Of a stretch of DNA of 45,034 nt, positions 15,610 to 24,270 are shown in pieces. A program made the position numbers and the translations under genes. How positions within the stretch are numbered: the first letter of the stretch is position 1; each line of letters opens with the position of its first letter. This stretch comes from Deltaproteobacteria bacterium (GTDB lineage: Bacteria > Desulfobacterota > Binatia > Binatales > Binataceae). The notes under the pieces are model-generated. The model worked only from the letters and a program-made list of their open reading frames with translations. It made no database searches and was not told where the DNA came from. Location: the NCBI GenBank assembly GCA_003135135.1, contig PLDK01000049.1, forward strand, positions 170,331 to 215,364, written 5' to 3'.

Positions 15610-15834
15610 CTAGCGGGTACTAGGTAGTATGTTCGGAAAAAGAATCAAAATCCCACCAAGCACGAAGAGCGTACCTAGGATGTAAGTAAACCAAACGACC
15701 GCCTTCGTACCCAGAAGCATCTTTAGAAGGGCCTGAGAATAATATGGAGACATCTCGAGCGGCGGATCGACCAGCCAGCGCCACCGGAAAAATGCACCAC
15801 AGATGAGAATAACCCCTATTGCCAACCACAGCAT
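15610..15834 (-). CDS. Small two-helix membrane protein
   Basis: The 74-residue product starts MLWLAIGVILICGAFF and has two predicted membrane helices (about 2-16 and 45-68). ATG 15834 lies 5 bases after the stop of the preceding minus-strand gene; a longer frame from 15888 would overlap that gene. Codon use is less GC-biased than its neighbours. No family is recognised. It forms a two-gene unit with 15840-16145. Confidence 0.6.
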   Translation of the reverse strand: MLWLAIGVILICGAFFRWRWLVDPPLEMSPYYSQALLKMLLGTKAVVWFTYILGTLFVLGGILILFPNILPSTR

Positions 15835-15839
15835 ACTCT

Positions 15840-16145
15840 TTACCTGGTTAACGCTCGTAACATCGACAGACCGACACAAAGAAACCAAACACCGAAGAAA
15901 TAACCATAGACCATCGCACTCGGCCTACCCAACCTGACCAGGAATGCTGGAAAGAGCCATCGTCTCCAAGTGAGTTCCCGACCCTCATACCATCTCTTGT
16001 GAGCACCGTAGATGAGGACAATACCTCCGGCCAGGAAGTTCGCGGCGGCCAAGATGACAACGACATACACCTCCAACGTCCCATTGTGCAGATGAAGATC
16101 GCTAAATGGTCCCAAAAATGGTCTCAACAATTCCATATCTGCCAT
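15840..16145 (-). CDS. Small membrane protein of unknown function
   Basis: The 101-residue protein has two strong hydrophobic segments (about 26-46 and 78-98) joined by a basic loop with KRWYEGRELTWRRW. It starts MADMELLRPF and is followed 5 bases later by a second small membrane protein. Both genes are AT-richer than surrounding DNA, suggesting different ancestry. No motif allows a functional call. Confidence 0.6.
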   Translation of the reverse strand: MADMELLRPFLGPFSDLHLHNGTLEVYVVVILAAANFLAGGIVLIYGAHKRWYEGRELTWRRWLFPAFLVRLGRPSAMVYGYFFGVWFLCVGLSMLRALTR

Positions 16146-16424
16146 TGAAGGTCCCCGTTCTTCGTAGCAAAAGCCACCCTAGGCAACAGCCCCGGAGGTG
16201 TCGAGGGCGCGCAATGCCAGCCCGCGCGCGACCTGCATGCGTTCACGATCAAGGCGCGCCGTGCTGTTGTCAACGTTGAAGGTCGCGCATATACTTACCA
16301 AACCCTCAGGATGACGATCGCATTGCGACCGCTCGTCCGACACAATCCGGTCCCTTGGCGGATGAGACTTCCTCGTCCGCATTTTTTTCAGTCGCGCGCC
16401 GCCAGTGCGCGCAGGAGGGAAAGA

Positions 16425-17222
16425 ATGCCGCCGGAAATTCGTGAGTCTGAAGTCGCCGCGCAATGGGATCGCAATGCTGATGTGTGGGCCGACCAGGTTC
16501 GCAACCGCTGGGACATCTTTCGCGAGCATTGGAACAATCCCGCTTTCCTGGAATTCGCCGGCGACTTGAGCGGCAAGAATGTCCTCGATGCCGGATGCGG
16601 CGAGGGCCACAACACGAGGATCTTCGCGCGACGCGGCACTCGCATGACCGGGGCGGATCTGTCCGCCAAAATGATCGAGTTCGCACGGGAAGAGGAACTC
16701 CACGAACCGCTGGGAATCCGCTACGAACGCGCTTCGTTCAGCAACCTGGCAACTTTCCGCGCAGAGTCATTCGACGCGGTCGTCTCGACGATGGCGCTGA
16801 TGGACGGTCCTGATTTTCCAGGCGCGATGCGCGAAATCGCACGCGTGCTGCGCCCGGGCGGGACGCTCGCCTACAGCATCCTGCATCCATGTTTCGCGAC
16901 CAAAGGGATGGGCTGGATTACAGATGATCCGGGGCGCGCCGTAAAATTCACCGTCGCGGATTACTTCAACAGCGAGCCGTTTGTCGAGCGCTGGAAGTTC
17001 GGGCATGCGCCCAACGCGTCGCAGGTCGAGGACTTCGGCGTGCCGCGCTTCGACCGCATGCTTGCCGACTACATCAACCCGACCGTCTCTGCTGGTCTGC
17101 GGCTCGAGGAGATTTGCGAGCCGCGCGCGCCTGAGTCCGCATGCGCGCTGTATCCGGAGGCGTTTGCCAAATTTCGCGATCATATCCCGTGGTTCCTTTA
17201 CGTTCGCGCATCGAAGCCGTGA
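16425..17222 (+). CDS. SAM-dependent class I methyltransferase
   Basis: The 265-residue Methyltransf_11/25-type enzyme has motif I VLDAGCGEG, motif II-like GADLSAKMI and the VLRPGGTLAYSILHPC block. An ideal aggagg (16413-16418) sits 6 bases before ATG 16425. The substrate is unknown. A lipoprotein gene follows after 8 bases, likely in the same transcript. The 16146-16424 stretch upstream holds no convincing gene. Confidence 0.88.
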   Translation: MPPEIRESEVAAQWDRNADVWADQVRNRWDIFREHWNNPAFLEFAGDLSGKNVLDAGCGEGHNTRIFARRGTRMTGADLSAKMIEFAREEELHEPLGIRYERASFSNLATFRAESFDAVVSTMALMDGPDFPGAMREIARVLRPGGTLAYSILHPCFATKGMGWITDDPGRAVKFTVADYFNSEPFVERWKFGHAPNASQVEDFGVPRFDRMLADYINPTVSAGLRLEEICEPRAPESACALYPEAFAKFRDHIPWFLYVRASKP

Positions 17223-17230
17223 GACAAACA

Positions 17231-17656
17231 ATGATTCGTACGCTGACGACAATCCTTGCAGGCGCCGTTTGCATGATGCTCGCCGGATGCGGCGCGCCGG
17301 GCGAACCGTATCAACCGATGGCGACTCCTGCGTCCAGGAGCGTCATTTACCTTTACCGGCCGTACGAGTTTCTCGGTTCGGAGGCGACTCCGATGATCAC
17401 CTGCGGTCATGAGAGTATTGAATTGGCGGCAGGCGGCTATTACGCGTTCGTCGAGGACAGCGGACCCGTAACTTGCGCGGCCGCGACCGACACAAAGACC
17501 GAGCTCAAGTTCGACGCGCGCGCGGGCGAGCAATACTTCATCAAGGAGGAGGTCGAACCCGTCGGGCTCGGCACCCATGTGCAATTAAGCTTGATGAATG
17601 CCGCGGTGGCCGGCGACGAAATCAAGGAATGCAACCGCCAGGGAATTAAACAGTGA
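17231..17656 (+). CDS. DUF2846-like lipoprotein
   Basis: The 141-residue lipoprotein has a signal peptide and lipobox LAGC (Cys20). The body starts with the SVIYLYRP strand, typical of DUF2846 proteins, and ends with a Lys/Glu-rich beta region. Function of the family is unknown; an envelope location is inferred. ATG 17231 gives a standard n-region (MIRT). It is closely linked to the methyltransferase upstream. Confidence 0.75.
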   Translation: MIRTLTTILAGAVCMMLAGCGAPGEPYQPMATPASRSVIYLYRPYEFLGSEATPMITCGHESIELAAGGYYAFVEDSGPVTCAAATDTKTELKFDARAGEQYFIKEEVEPVGLGTHVQLSLMNAAVAGDEIKECNRQGIKQ

Positions 17657-17696
17657 GTCCGGCGGCACCGCCGCATCGTCGAGGAGTCGTGTTCAA

Positions 17697-18611
17697 ATGC
17701 CGCGAATCGTGACCCTGCTGCCAAGCGCGACCGAGATCGTTTGCGCGCTCGGTTTCGAAGATCAATTGGTCGGCCGCTCGCACGAATGCGACTTTCCGCG
17801 TTCGGTCGTGCGGCTGCCGGCGTTGACCGAAGCGAAGTTCAACCCCGAGGGTACCAGCGCGGAGATCGACGAGCGAGTGAAAAAGATCGTTGGCGACGCG
17901 CTCTCGGTCTATCGCGTCGATGCAGCCAGGCTGCGCGAACTTCGTCCCGACGTGATCGTCACTCAATCCCAGTGCGAAGTCTGCGCGGTCAGCGAGCGCG
18001 AGGTTGAAGCCGCCGTCGCCCAGTGGCTCGGCGCGCGGCCGAAGATCGTTTCGCTTGCGCCATATGGCCTCGACGAAATCTTCACTGACATCCAGCGGGT
18101 GGCTGATGCGCTCGACGCGCGGGCGCGCGGGATGGAACTGGTCGAGCGCATCCGCGCACGACTCACCAGGATTGCGGACCAGGCCGCCGGCGCGTCGCAA
18201 CGCCCGCGCGTCGCCATGATCGAGTGGATCGATCCGCTGATGGCGGCGGGAAACTGGATGCCCACGCTGGTCGAGATGGCCGGCGGATTGAATCTTTTCG
18301 GAGTAGCGGGCCGGCATTCGCCGTGGATGAAATTCGACGAGCTGGCCGCCAAAGACCCGGACGTGATTTTGATTTCCCCGTGCGGCTTCAGCATGGATCG
18401 CGCGGCGCAAGACCTGCCCGCGCTGACGAATCGCGCGGAGTGGGATGGGCTCAAGGCGGTGCGCGCGCGGCGCGTCTTCATGGCCGACGGCAACCAGTAC
18501 TTCAATCGGCCCGGTCCGCGAATCGCGGAGTCGCTGGAAATTCTTGCCGAAATAACGCACCCCGAACTCTTCCATTTCGGCCACGAGGGCTCGGGCTGGC
18601 GCCGATTGTAG
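17697..18611 (+). CDS. Cytosolic BtuF-like cobalamin-binding-fold protein
   Basis: The 304-residue protein belongs to the helical-backbone metal-receptor (BtuF/periplasmic-binding type III) family: PRIVTLLPSATEIVCALGF, SHECDFP, then DVIVTQSQCEVCAV. It begins straight at the domain with no signal peptide. Cytoplasmic relatives of this type are common and of unproven role. The CEVC pair could bind metal or a corrinoid. gaggag about 11 bases upstream supports ATG 17697. A separate secreted BtuF is encoded at 23295-24164. Confidence 0.8.
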   Translation: MPRIVTLLPSATEIVCALGFEDQLVGRSHECDFPRSVVRLPALTEAKFNPEGTSAEIDERVKKIVGDALSVYRVDAARLRELRPDVIVTQSQCEVCAVSEREVEAAVAQWLGARPKIVSLAPYGLDEIFTDIQRVADALDARARGMELVERIRARLTRIADQAAGASQRPRVAMIEWIDPLMAAGNWMPTLVEMAGGLNLFGVAGRHSPWMKFDELAAKDPDVILISPCGFSMDRAAQDLPALTNRAEWDGLKAVRARRVFMADGNQYFNRPGPRIAESLEILAEITHPELFHFGHEGSGWRRL

Positions 18612-18617
18612 CGGCAG

Positions 18618-19532
18618 CTATTTCTTCGCGAGATACGCCATCCCGACGCGGGCCGGCGTGAGATTTATTCCGAACTCATCGATAAGCGGCTTGATGTTGC
18701 ACGCATTGTCGGCCGTGACGAACGTGACCGCGTCGCGCGACAGCATCGGCTTGGGCAGCTTTTCCAGCAGGCCGCCGATCGCGCGCATGATGCCTTCCGG
18801 AACATGAAACAGCGGGCGGCGATGTCCGCTCGCCTCCATGATGATCCGCATCATCTCGTCGAACGTCATCAGATCCGGCCCGCCGATTTCGTAAGTCCCG
18901 TTGCGGCCGCGCCCCGACACCGCGAGCATCACGCACGCGGCGAGATCATCGACGAGTACCGGCTGAATTTTCTGCCGCCCGGTGCCGGGCACGCCGAAGA
19001 CCGGCGCGAAACGGATCGCGCGGGCGAGACCGTTTACGACTTTGTCCTCCGCTCCGTACACCAGCGACGGACGGAAGATCGTATAGGCCAGGCCCGACTC
19101 GCGGATCGCGCGCTCGGCGCGGCCTTTGGCGCGAAAGCCGGGATGGGTGCTGTTCTCGTCGGCGGCGGCGCCGCTGATGTAGATGAATTGCTGCACGCCG
19201 GCCTGCTTCGCGGCGTCGATGAGCGCGACCGCGCCGGCGTAGTCGATGCGCTCGAAGGTGAGGCCGCGGCGGGGATTTTCGACCGGATAGCCGTCGAACT
19301 GGATCGCATCGACAATCGTGTCCGCGCCCCGGAGCGCATCCTTGAGCGACGCAGGCTCTCCGATATCTGCGCGAACAAACTCGACGCCGGGCAAATCGAG
19401 CCGCGCGCGCGCCGCCTCGGGGTTTCGCGTGAGCACGCGCACCCTGATTTCGCCGGAAGCGAGCAGGCGCCGCGCGATCGCGCGACCGATGAACCCCGAG
19501 CCGCCCGCGAGAGTGACGGTTTTTGCGCCCAT
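18618..19532 (-). CDS. NAD(P)-binding SDR/epimerase (NDUFA9-like)
   Basis: The 304-residue atypical short-chain dehydrogenase has nucleotide-binding GGSGFIG at the N-terminus. Strand motifs include FVRADIGEPASL, YISGAAAD and RPSLVYGAEDKVVN. It fits NDUFA9-like or NmrA-type sugar/quinone-related proteins. The usual YxxxK is replaced by a non-classical arrangement, so catalysis is uncertain. ATG 19532 (MGAKTVTLAGG) is chosen; earlier in-frame codons add a non-conserved tail. It lies 6 bases convergent to the BtuF-like gene. Confidence 0.82.
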   Translation of the reverse strand: MGAKTVTLAGGSGFIGRAIARRLLASGEIRVRVLTRNPEAARARLDLPGVEFVRADIGEPASLKDALRGADTIVDAIQFDGYPVENPRRGLTFERIDYAGAVALIDAAKQAGVQQFIYISGAAADENSTHPGFRAKGRAERAIRESGLAYTIFRPSLVYGAEDKVVNGLARAIRFAPVFGVPGTGRQKIQPVLVDDLAACVMLAVSGRGRNGTYEIGGPDLMTFDEMMRIIMEASGHRRPLFHVPEGIMRAIGGLLEKLPKPMLSRDAVTFVTADNACNIKPLIDEFGINLTPARVGMAYLAKK

Positions 19533-19610
19533 CGATCGATTCTGAGCTTGAATCCGCGGCGAGGCTACCGGCTTCAACATCCAGAGAGGAACCGCTCGCG
19601 CGCGATTAAG

Positions 19611-20603
19611 CTAGACGTGCTTTCGATGGGGTCGAAGAGTGACGGGGCGCGGCATCCGGCGGCGGCGGATCCGCTTCAACGGATGCAGCTTCGCTGTTTC
19701 TGGTTTCTCGGCGTGCGGTACCTCGATGAGAGGCGTCAGCGAGAAGCGCGAGACTTCCGGCGGGCAGTTGATGCGGATCCTGAGCCAAAACGTGCCCAGA
19801 CCGCGATTGGTGTAAATGTAAAAGTCTTCGTAGCGGTTCAGACCCGAGTAGAATTCTTTGCCGATGCGCAGGATCGATTTGAGCGGCGAACCATAAAACG
19901 GAATTCGCACGACACCGCCATGCGTGTGGCCCGACAGCATCACGCCCGGCTTCAGATGGCGCGTGTACAGCGCGGTGTCGGGGTTGTGCGCGAGGACAAT
20001 CGTGCAGTCATCGCGATTGACGTCGGCGAACGCGCGTGCAGGCTCCGCGCGCCGCGACCACAGATCGTCAATGCCGACGACTACGAGTTGCTCGTTGCGA
20101 ATGAAGAGCCGGCGGCTGTCATTGGCAAGCACGTCGGCGCCGGCGCGCTTGAGCGCATCGGTGATCCGCTCGGCCGACGACCAATGATCATGATTGCCGA
20201 GGATCGCAAACAGGCCCGAATGCGGGCGCAGATTCCTGAGCGTGTCGCGAAACGCGCCCAGATAGCGATGCATCGTGTCGGGGCCGGAAAAATAATCACC
20301 GGTTAGAAAGACGAGGTCGGGGTGCTGTTTATTGATAGCTTCGACCGCGAGCGTCAATCGTTCGAGGTCCTCGTCGCGATCGACGTGGAAGTCGCTTATC
20401 TGGCATGCGACCAGTCCGCGCAAAGCGCCAGGCAGTCCGCGCACCGGCAGGTCCAACTCGGACACCTGAATCGCATCGATCGTGCGCCGCCACATTCGAT
20501 GCAGCGGGCGCAGCGCCAGCGGCGGCTTCGGCTTTGCACGGGCGGCAGCGCCAACCGGCGGCTGATGCGCGGGCAAGTCGGCTATGAGTTCGGCAGTGGA
20601 CAT
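19611..20603 (-). CDS. Metallophosphoesterase (YaeI/YkuE-like)
   Basis: The 330-residue calcineurin-like phosphoesterase shows the full dimetal set: DFHVD, GDYFS, GNHDHW, LAHNPD and GHTHGG. Residues 1-60 are a proline/basic region without a clear membrane segment. Relatives hydrolyse phospholipid or UDP-diacylglucosamine-type phosphodiesters; the substrate here is unknown. ATG 20603 begins 13 bases after the upstream HAD gene's stop, so the two likely share a transcript. Confidence 0.87.
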   Translation of the reverse strand: MSTAELIADLPAHQPPVGAAARAKPKPPLALRPLHRMWRRTIDAIQVSELDLPVRGLPGALRGLVACQISDFHVDRDEDLERLTLAVEAINKQHPDLVFLTGDYFSGPDTMHRYLGAFRDTLRNLRPHSGLFAILGNHDHWSSAERITDALKRAGADVLANDSRRLFIRNEQLVVVGIDDLWSRRAEPARAFADVNRDDCTIVLAHNPDTALYTRHLKPGVMLSGHTHGGVVRIPFYGSPLKSILRIGKEFYSGLNRYEDFYIYTNRGLGTFWLRIRINCPPEVSRFSLTPLIEVPHAEKPETAKLHPLKRIRRRRMPRPVTLRPHRKHV

Positions 20604-20616
20604 CGAATGATCGATA

Positions 20617-21321
20617 CTAGAATACTTCGACCAGGCGGCGGAAGCAGGCTAGTTCGATAATCCTGTCGCCGGCATCGTTGATTTCTTCGTGCTCGAGGTC
20701 CCAGGTATGCGGATGCGGTATGAAAACGGCGCGCAGGCCGGCCGCGACCGCGGGATTGATGTCCGAGCGCGGACTGTTTCCGATCATAAAAGTCAGCGAC
20801 GGATCGAGGTCCGCGTCGCGCACCAGGCGGCGATAGGCGTCAACGTCCTTTTCGCGCGGGGTCTCGACGCGATCGAATAGCGGACCGAGACCGGAACGCG
20901 CGAGCTTTTGCAGCTGTTCGTCGCGCTGGCCCTTGGTGAAAATCAGGAGGCGGTGACGCTGCGAAAGCACCTGAAGCGTGGGCTCGACGTCGGGCAGCAA
21001 CGCGCAGTCGCGCTCGAGCAGATGCGCACCGATTCGCTCGATCTCGTCGCGCAACCCGTCGCGACCTGCGGGCGCGAGTTCAGCAGCCGCCTGATGCAGC
21101 GCCATCACGTAAGGACGGCGCCCGTAGCCGTGCGTTTTGATAAGCCGCATTTCGGCGCGGCGCACCGCGGCGTGAACGTCGGCGCGAGAGACGTCGAGGA
21201 CCGCGTCGCCAACGGCCGCAGCGAAGAAATCGAACGCCTCGAGAAAATGGATATTGGAATCCCAGAGCGTGTCGTCGGCGTCGAATACGAGATTCAAAGA
21301 CTCAGTCGGAGCAGGGGACAT
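20617..21321 (-). CDS. HAD-superfamily hydrolase
   Basis: The 234-residue phosphatase-type HAD protein has motif I DADDTLW, motif II TKG and motif IV GNSPRSDINPA. A helical cap lies between motifs I and II. It probably hydrolyses a small phosphorylated metabolite. It is the first gene of a pair with the metallophosphoesterase. A hairpin repeat (21363-21379) separates it from the ABC ATPase gene upstream. Confidence 0.85.
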   Translation of the reverse strand: MSPAPTESLNLVFDADDTLWDSNIHFLEAFDFFAAAVGDAVLDVSRADVHAAVRRAEMRLIKTHGYGRRPYVMALHQAAAELAPAGRDGLRDEIERIGAHLLERDCALLPDVEPTLQVLSQRHRLLIFTKGQRDEQLQKLARSGLGPLFDRVETPREKDVDAYRRLVRDADLDPSLTFMIGNSPRSDINPAVAAGLRAVFIPHPHTWDLEHEEINDAGDRIIELACFRRLVEVF

Positions 21322-21362
21322 CTACGTACAGGGTACCGGCGCGCGCTCGAACGGGCAAACAG

Positions 21363-21379
21363 GCAGGGGTGACCCCTGC
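21363..21379. repeat. Single gcagggg/cccctgc hairpin
   Basis: A perfect 8-bp inverted repeat with a one-base centre, identical to the copy at 2959-2975, lies between the btuD-like stop and the HAD start. On the plus side it is followed by 'acccagtgat' and an A-run. Confidence 0.8.
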
Positions 21380-21433
21380 ACCCAGTGATAAAAAAAGGAT
21401 GCGGGCTTACCCTCTGATTCCCTCGCGCGCGGA

Positions 21434-22252
21434 CTATGCGCGAGCGTTGGGGAGTGCGGCCGGCAGAATTATGAGCGCACCCGTCGAGGGATTGCGCCCG
21501 ACGTACACCTCGGTCTGGTAAACCCGCCGCAGATTTTCCGCGGTCAGAACTTCCGCGGGGGTTCCATACGCGACCGCGGCGCCATCGGCAAGCAACAGCA
21601 CGCGATCGGCATAGAGCGCGGCGGCATTGAGATCGTGAAGCGTCGCAACTACGGCCATGCCGCGCTCGGTGCACAGCTCGCGAAAGCGCGCGAAGATTTC
21701 AGCGACGTGCTTGAGATCCAGAAATGCGGTCGGCTCGTCGAGCAGTGCAATCTTCGGCTCCTGTGCGAGCGCGCGGGCCAGGAACACGCGCTTGCGTTCG
21801 CCGCCGGACAGTTCCTGAACGTGGCGCGCGGCAAGATCGAGCAGGTCGAAGCGGTCGAGCGCCGCCGATGCGATTTCCAAATCGCGGGGGCTCTCGAAGC
21901 CGAAGGCGCCGAGATGCGGCGCGCGTCCCATCAGCACGATTTCCAGCACCGTGAAGCGGAATGCGACCGCGTTTTCCTGGCCAACCGACGCAACTGTGCG
22001 CGCGAATTCCCGGCGATCGATCGAATCGAGCGGCCGGCCGAAAAGTTCGACGCTTCCCGCACTGGGCTTTATCGAGCCGCCGAGCACCTTGAGCAGCGTG
22101 GACTTGCCGGCTCCGTTTGGACCGACGATGGCGAGCATTTCGCCCGCCGCCACTTCGATCGAGACGCCATGCAGCACAGGCACCCCCGGATATCCCGCGT
22201 GAATCGCGCTCGCACGCATGGCGATGGCGGTGTCGCGCGACGGCGTCGTCAT
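21434..22252 (-). CDS. btuD: ABC importer ATP-binding protein (BtuD/FhuC-like)
   Basis: The 272-residue ATPase carries Walker A GPNGAGKS (44-51), Q-loop SVGQEN, signature LSGGERKR, Walker B IALLDEPTAF and H-loop TLHD. It matches the FecE/BtuD/HmuV group that powers vitamin B12, heme or siderophore uptake. ATG 22252 overlaps the permease stop (ATGA). It is third in the btuF-btuC-btuD order. The symbol rests on the BtuF-type binding protein and is tentative. Confidence 0.85.
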   Translation of the reverse strand: MTTPSRDTAIAMRASAIHAGYPGVPVLHGVSIEVAAGEMLAIVGPNGAGKSTLLKVLGGSIKPSAGSVELFGRPLDSIDRREFARTVASVGQENAVAFRFTVLEIVLMGRAPHLGAFGFESPRDLEIASAALDRFDLLDLAARHVQELSGGERKRVFLARALAQEPKIALLDEPTAFLDLKHVAEIFARFRELCTERGMAVVATLHDLNAAALYADRVLLLADGAAVAYGTPAEVLTAENLRRVYQTEVYVGRNPSTGALIILPAALPNARA

Positions 22253-23298
22253 AGCGAAAGCGGTCTCCTGCCTTCGCGGCGCAGCATGTAGATGAAGAAT
22301 GGGCCGCCGCACAGCGCGGTGATCGCGCCGACGGGAATTTCGGCCGGGGCGATTGCGACGCGCGCGACCAGGTCCGCCGCGACCATGAATGCGGCGCCGC
22401 CGATCAGCGACGCGGGCAGCAGGAGCCGATGATCCGCGCCGAACACCAATCTCAAAGTATGCGGAACGATCAGTCCGACGAACGAAATGATTCCGCTGAC
22501 TGAGACCGCGGCGCCGATCATGACTGAGGTCGCGACGAAGATCGTGCGCCGAAGGCGGTCCACGTCAACGCCAAGTTCGGCCGCCGACTCGTCGCCGAGA
22601 CTGAGCAGGTTCAGATCGCGCGCTTGAAACATCAGCACCGCGAAGCCGGCCAGTCCCAAACCCGCGACCATCGCCGCTTCGCGATAGGTCGGCGCCTCGA
22701 GGCTGCCCATCAGCCAGAACAGAATGCTGCGCGCGTAGTAGAAGTTGACGACGCTGTTCACCAGCATGATTACCGCGCCCCAGAACGCGTTGAAGATCAC
22801 GCCGACCAGCAGCAGCGTGAACGGTTCGAGTTGGCCGTCGACCATCGCGAGCCGGTAAACCGCCACCGTCGAGAGCAGCGCCGCGCCGAAGGCGCACAGC
22901 GGTACGGCCACCTCGCCGCCGCCGAGTTTCGCCGACATCACCATCGCGAGTATCGCGCCGAGTGCGCCGCCGCCGGAGATTCCCAGGATGCCGCCCTCGG
23001 CCAGCGGATTGCGCACGAGCGCTTGCAGAGCCGTTCCGACCGCAGCCAGCATCGCGCCGACGATCACGCCCATCAGCACGCGCGGCAATCGGGCGCCGAA
23101 GAAAATCGCGTGATCGGGACTGCCGGGATCGGAAAATGCGCGCACGAGGCTGATATGCGCGCTGCCAAACAACCCGCCCGCGGCCGCACAAACGATCAGC
23201 AGAATTGCCAGCGCCGCCAGTATCCGGAGCAGCCGCGAGCGCGTCAGGTGCGCGGCGGAGTTGCGCTGCGGCGGATGATTGCCGGCGGCCGGATTCAC
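22249..23298 (-). CDS. btuC: ABC importer permease (BtuC/FecCD family)
   Basis: The 349-residue permease has about nine to ten membrane helices and FecCD signatures: RLPRVLMGVIVGAML, NPLAEGGILGISGGGALGA, GIISFVGLIVPH and EIPVGAITALCGGPFFIYML. The GTG at 23298 is chosen because it overlaps the binding-protein TGA (GTGA), and the product then has family length; a longer in-frame reading would run through the btuF gene. It is flanked by overlapping binding-protein and ATPase genes. Confidence 0.9.
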   Translation of the reverse strand: MNPAAGNHPPQRNSAAHLTRSRLLRILAALAILLIVCAAAGGLFGSAHISLVRAFSDPGSPDHAIFFGARLPRVLMGVIVGAMLAAVGTALQALVRNPLAEGGILGISGGGALGAILAMVMSAKLGGGEVAVPLCAFGAALLSTVAVYRLAMVDGQLEPFTLLLVGVIFNAFWGAVIMLVNSVVNFYYARSILFWLMGSLEAPTYREAAMVAGLGLAGFAVLMFQARDLNLLSLGDESAAELGVDVDRLRRTIFVATSVMIGAAVSVSGIISFVGLIVPHTLRLVFGADHRLLLPASLIGGAAFMVAADLVARVAIAPAEIPVGAITALCGGPFFIYMLRREGRRPLSL

Positions 23299-24164
23299 TG
23301 GTGGGCACCGGCGGCGGCGTGATCCCATGCCTCGGGATGAATCATCCGCGCGATTATCTCGAGCGACTGTCCCACCCGCGGGCCGGCATGGAAAATGGGA
23401 TCCTGCGGATAGCCGAGGACGCGATGGTCGCGCACCGCCGGAATCGCCGGATATCTTTCCCAGAAGCCGCTCGACGACGACGGATCGCTGCCCATCGAAC
23501 CGTCGAGCACGACCTCGGGACGCATCGCGATGATGTACTCCATGCTCAGATGCGGCCACTGCTGGCCGGCCGCCGCGGCGATATTGTCGGCGCGCGCGAT
23601 GCGCATAAGCTCATCGAGATACGTGCCGGCCCCCACCGCGACGAGCGGCTCATGACCGACGAGCATCAACGCACGCTCGGGCTTTACGTTTGCCAGGCGA
23701 TTTTGGACTGCGGCGATCTGCGCCTGAATGTCCGCGACCAGCCGATGCGCTTGCGGCTGGCGATTGATTCGCGCGCCCACCGTTTCGATGCCGGTTTCGA
23801 TCTGTTGCAAAGAATCGTCGCTGACCATCAGCACCGGATAACCCATCGAACTCAACGCGCGAATCTGGCGCACGTCCGACGACAGTTCAAGTCCGACCAC
23901 CAGCGTGGGCCGCAACGCGATGATCGCTTCGAGATTCGGCGTCAGAAAGGAACCGACCCGCGGCAGATCGCGCACCTGCGGAGGATAGTCGCAATACTGC
24001 GAGACGCCGACGACGTCGGGACCCGCGCCCAGCGCGAACAGCGTCTCCGTTACCGACGGCGCCAGCGATACGATCCGCATCCGAGCCGCCGCGTGCGCCG
24101 CCGGCGCCAGCGCCAGGGCATACACACACAGTGCGGCGGCTGCCGCGAGTCGATAAAAACCCAC
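23295..24164 (-). CDS. btuF: Periplasmic BtuF-like cobalamin-binding protein
   Basis: The 289-residue substrate-binding protein has a signal peptide (hydrophobic core about 6-20, cleavage near AHAA). The mature domain reads MRIVSLAPSVTETLFALG and GVSQYCDYP, close to BtuF. Met-rich and His-rich stretches occur late. It starts at GTG 24164. It is first of a three-gene overlapping operon for corrinoid uptake; heme or siderophore uptake cannot be excluded. No cobalamin riboswitch is evident in the about 100 bases upstream. Confidence 0.85.
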   Translation of the reverse strand: MGFYRLAAAAALCVYALALAPAAHAAARMRIVSLAPSVTETLFALGAGPDVVGVSQYCDYPPQVRDLPRVGSFLTPNLEAIIALRPTLVVGLELSSDVRQIRALSSMGYPVLMVSDDSLQQIETGIETVGARINRQPQAHRLVADIQAQIAAVQNRLANVKPERALMLVGHEPLVAVGAGTYLDELMRIARADNIAAAAGQQWPHLSMEYIIAMRPEVVLDGSMGSDPSSSSGFWERYPAIPAVRDHRVLGYPQDPIFHAGPRVGQSLEIIARMIHPEAWDHAAAGAHQ

Positions 24165-24270
24165 ATCGCGAAACTACCTGATCGTACCGGCGCCGGTAAG
24201 CGCCACCTCGCGCTTTGTTGCCTGCGCCCGGCGCGCTCAACTAGCCTCGTCGGGACGGGGAGTAGTCGCC

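Noticed and set aside
16179-16301. About 40-codon minus frame ending DTSGAVA
   Set aside because: Plausible composition but tiny, with no ribosome site and no partner; could be a remnant, not supported.
24165-24270. Cobalamin riboswitch upstream of btuF
   Set aside because: The gap is about 100 bases and I see no B12-box or expected multi-stem layout.
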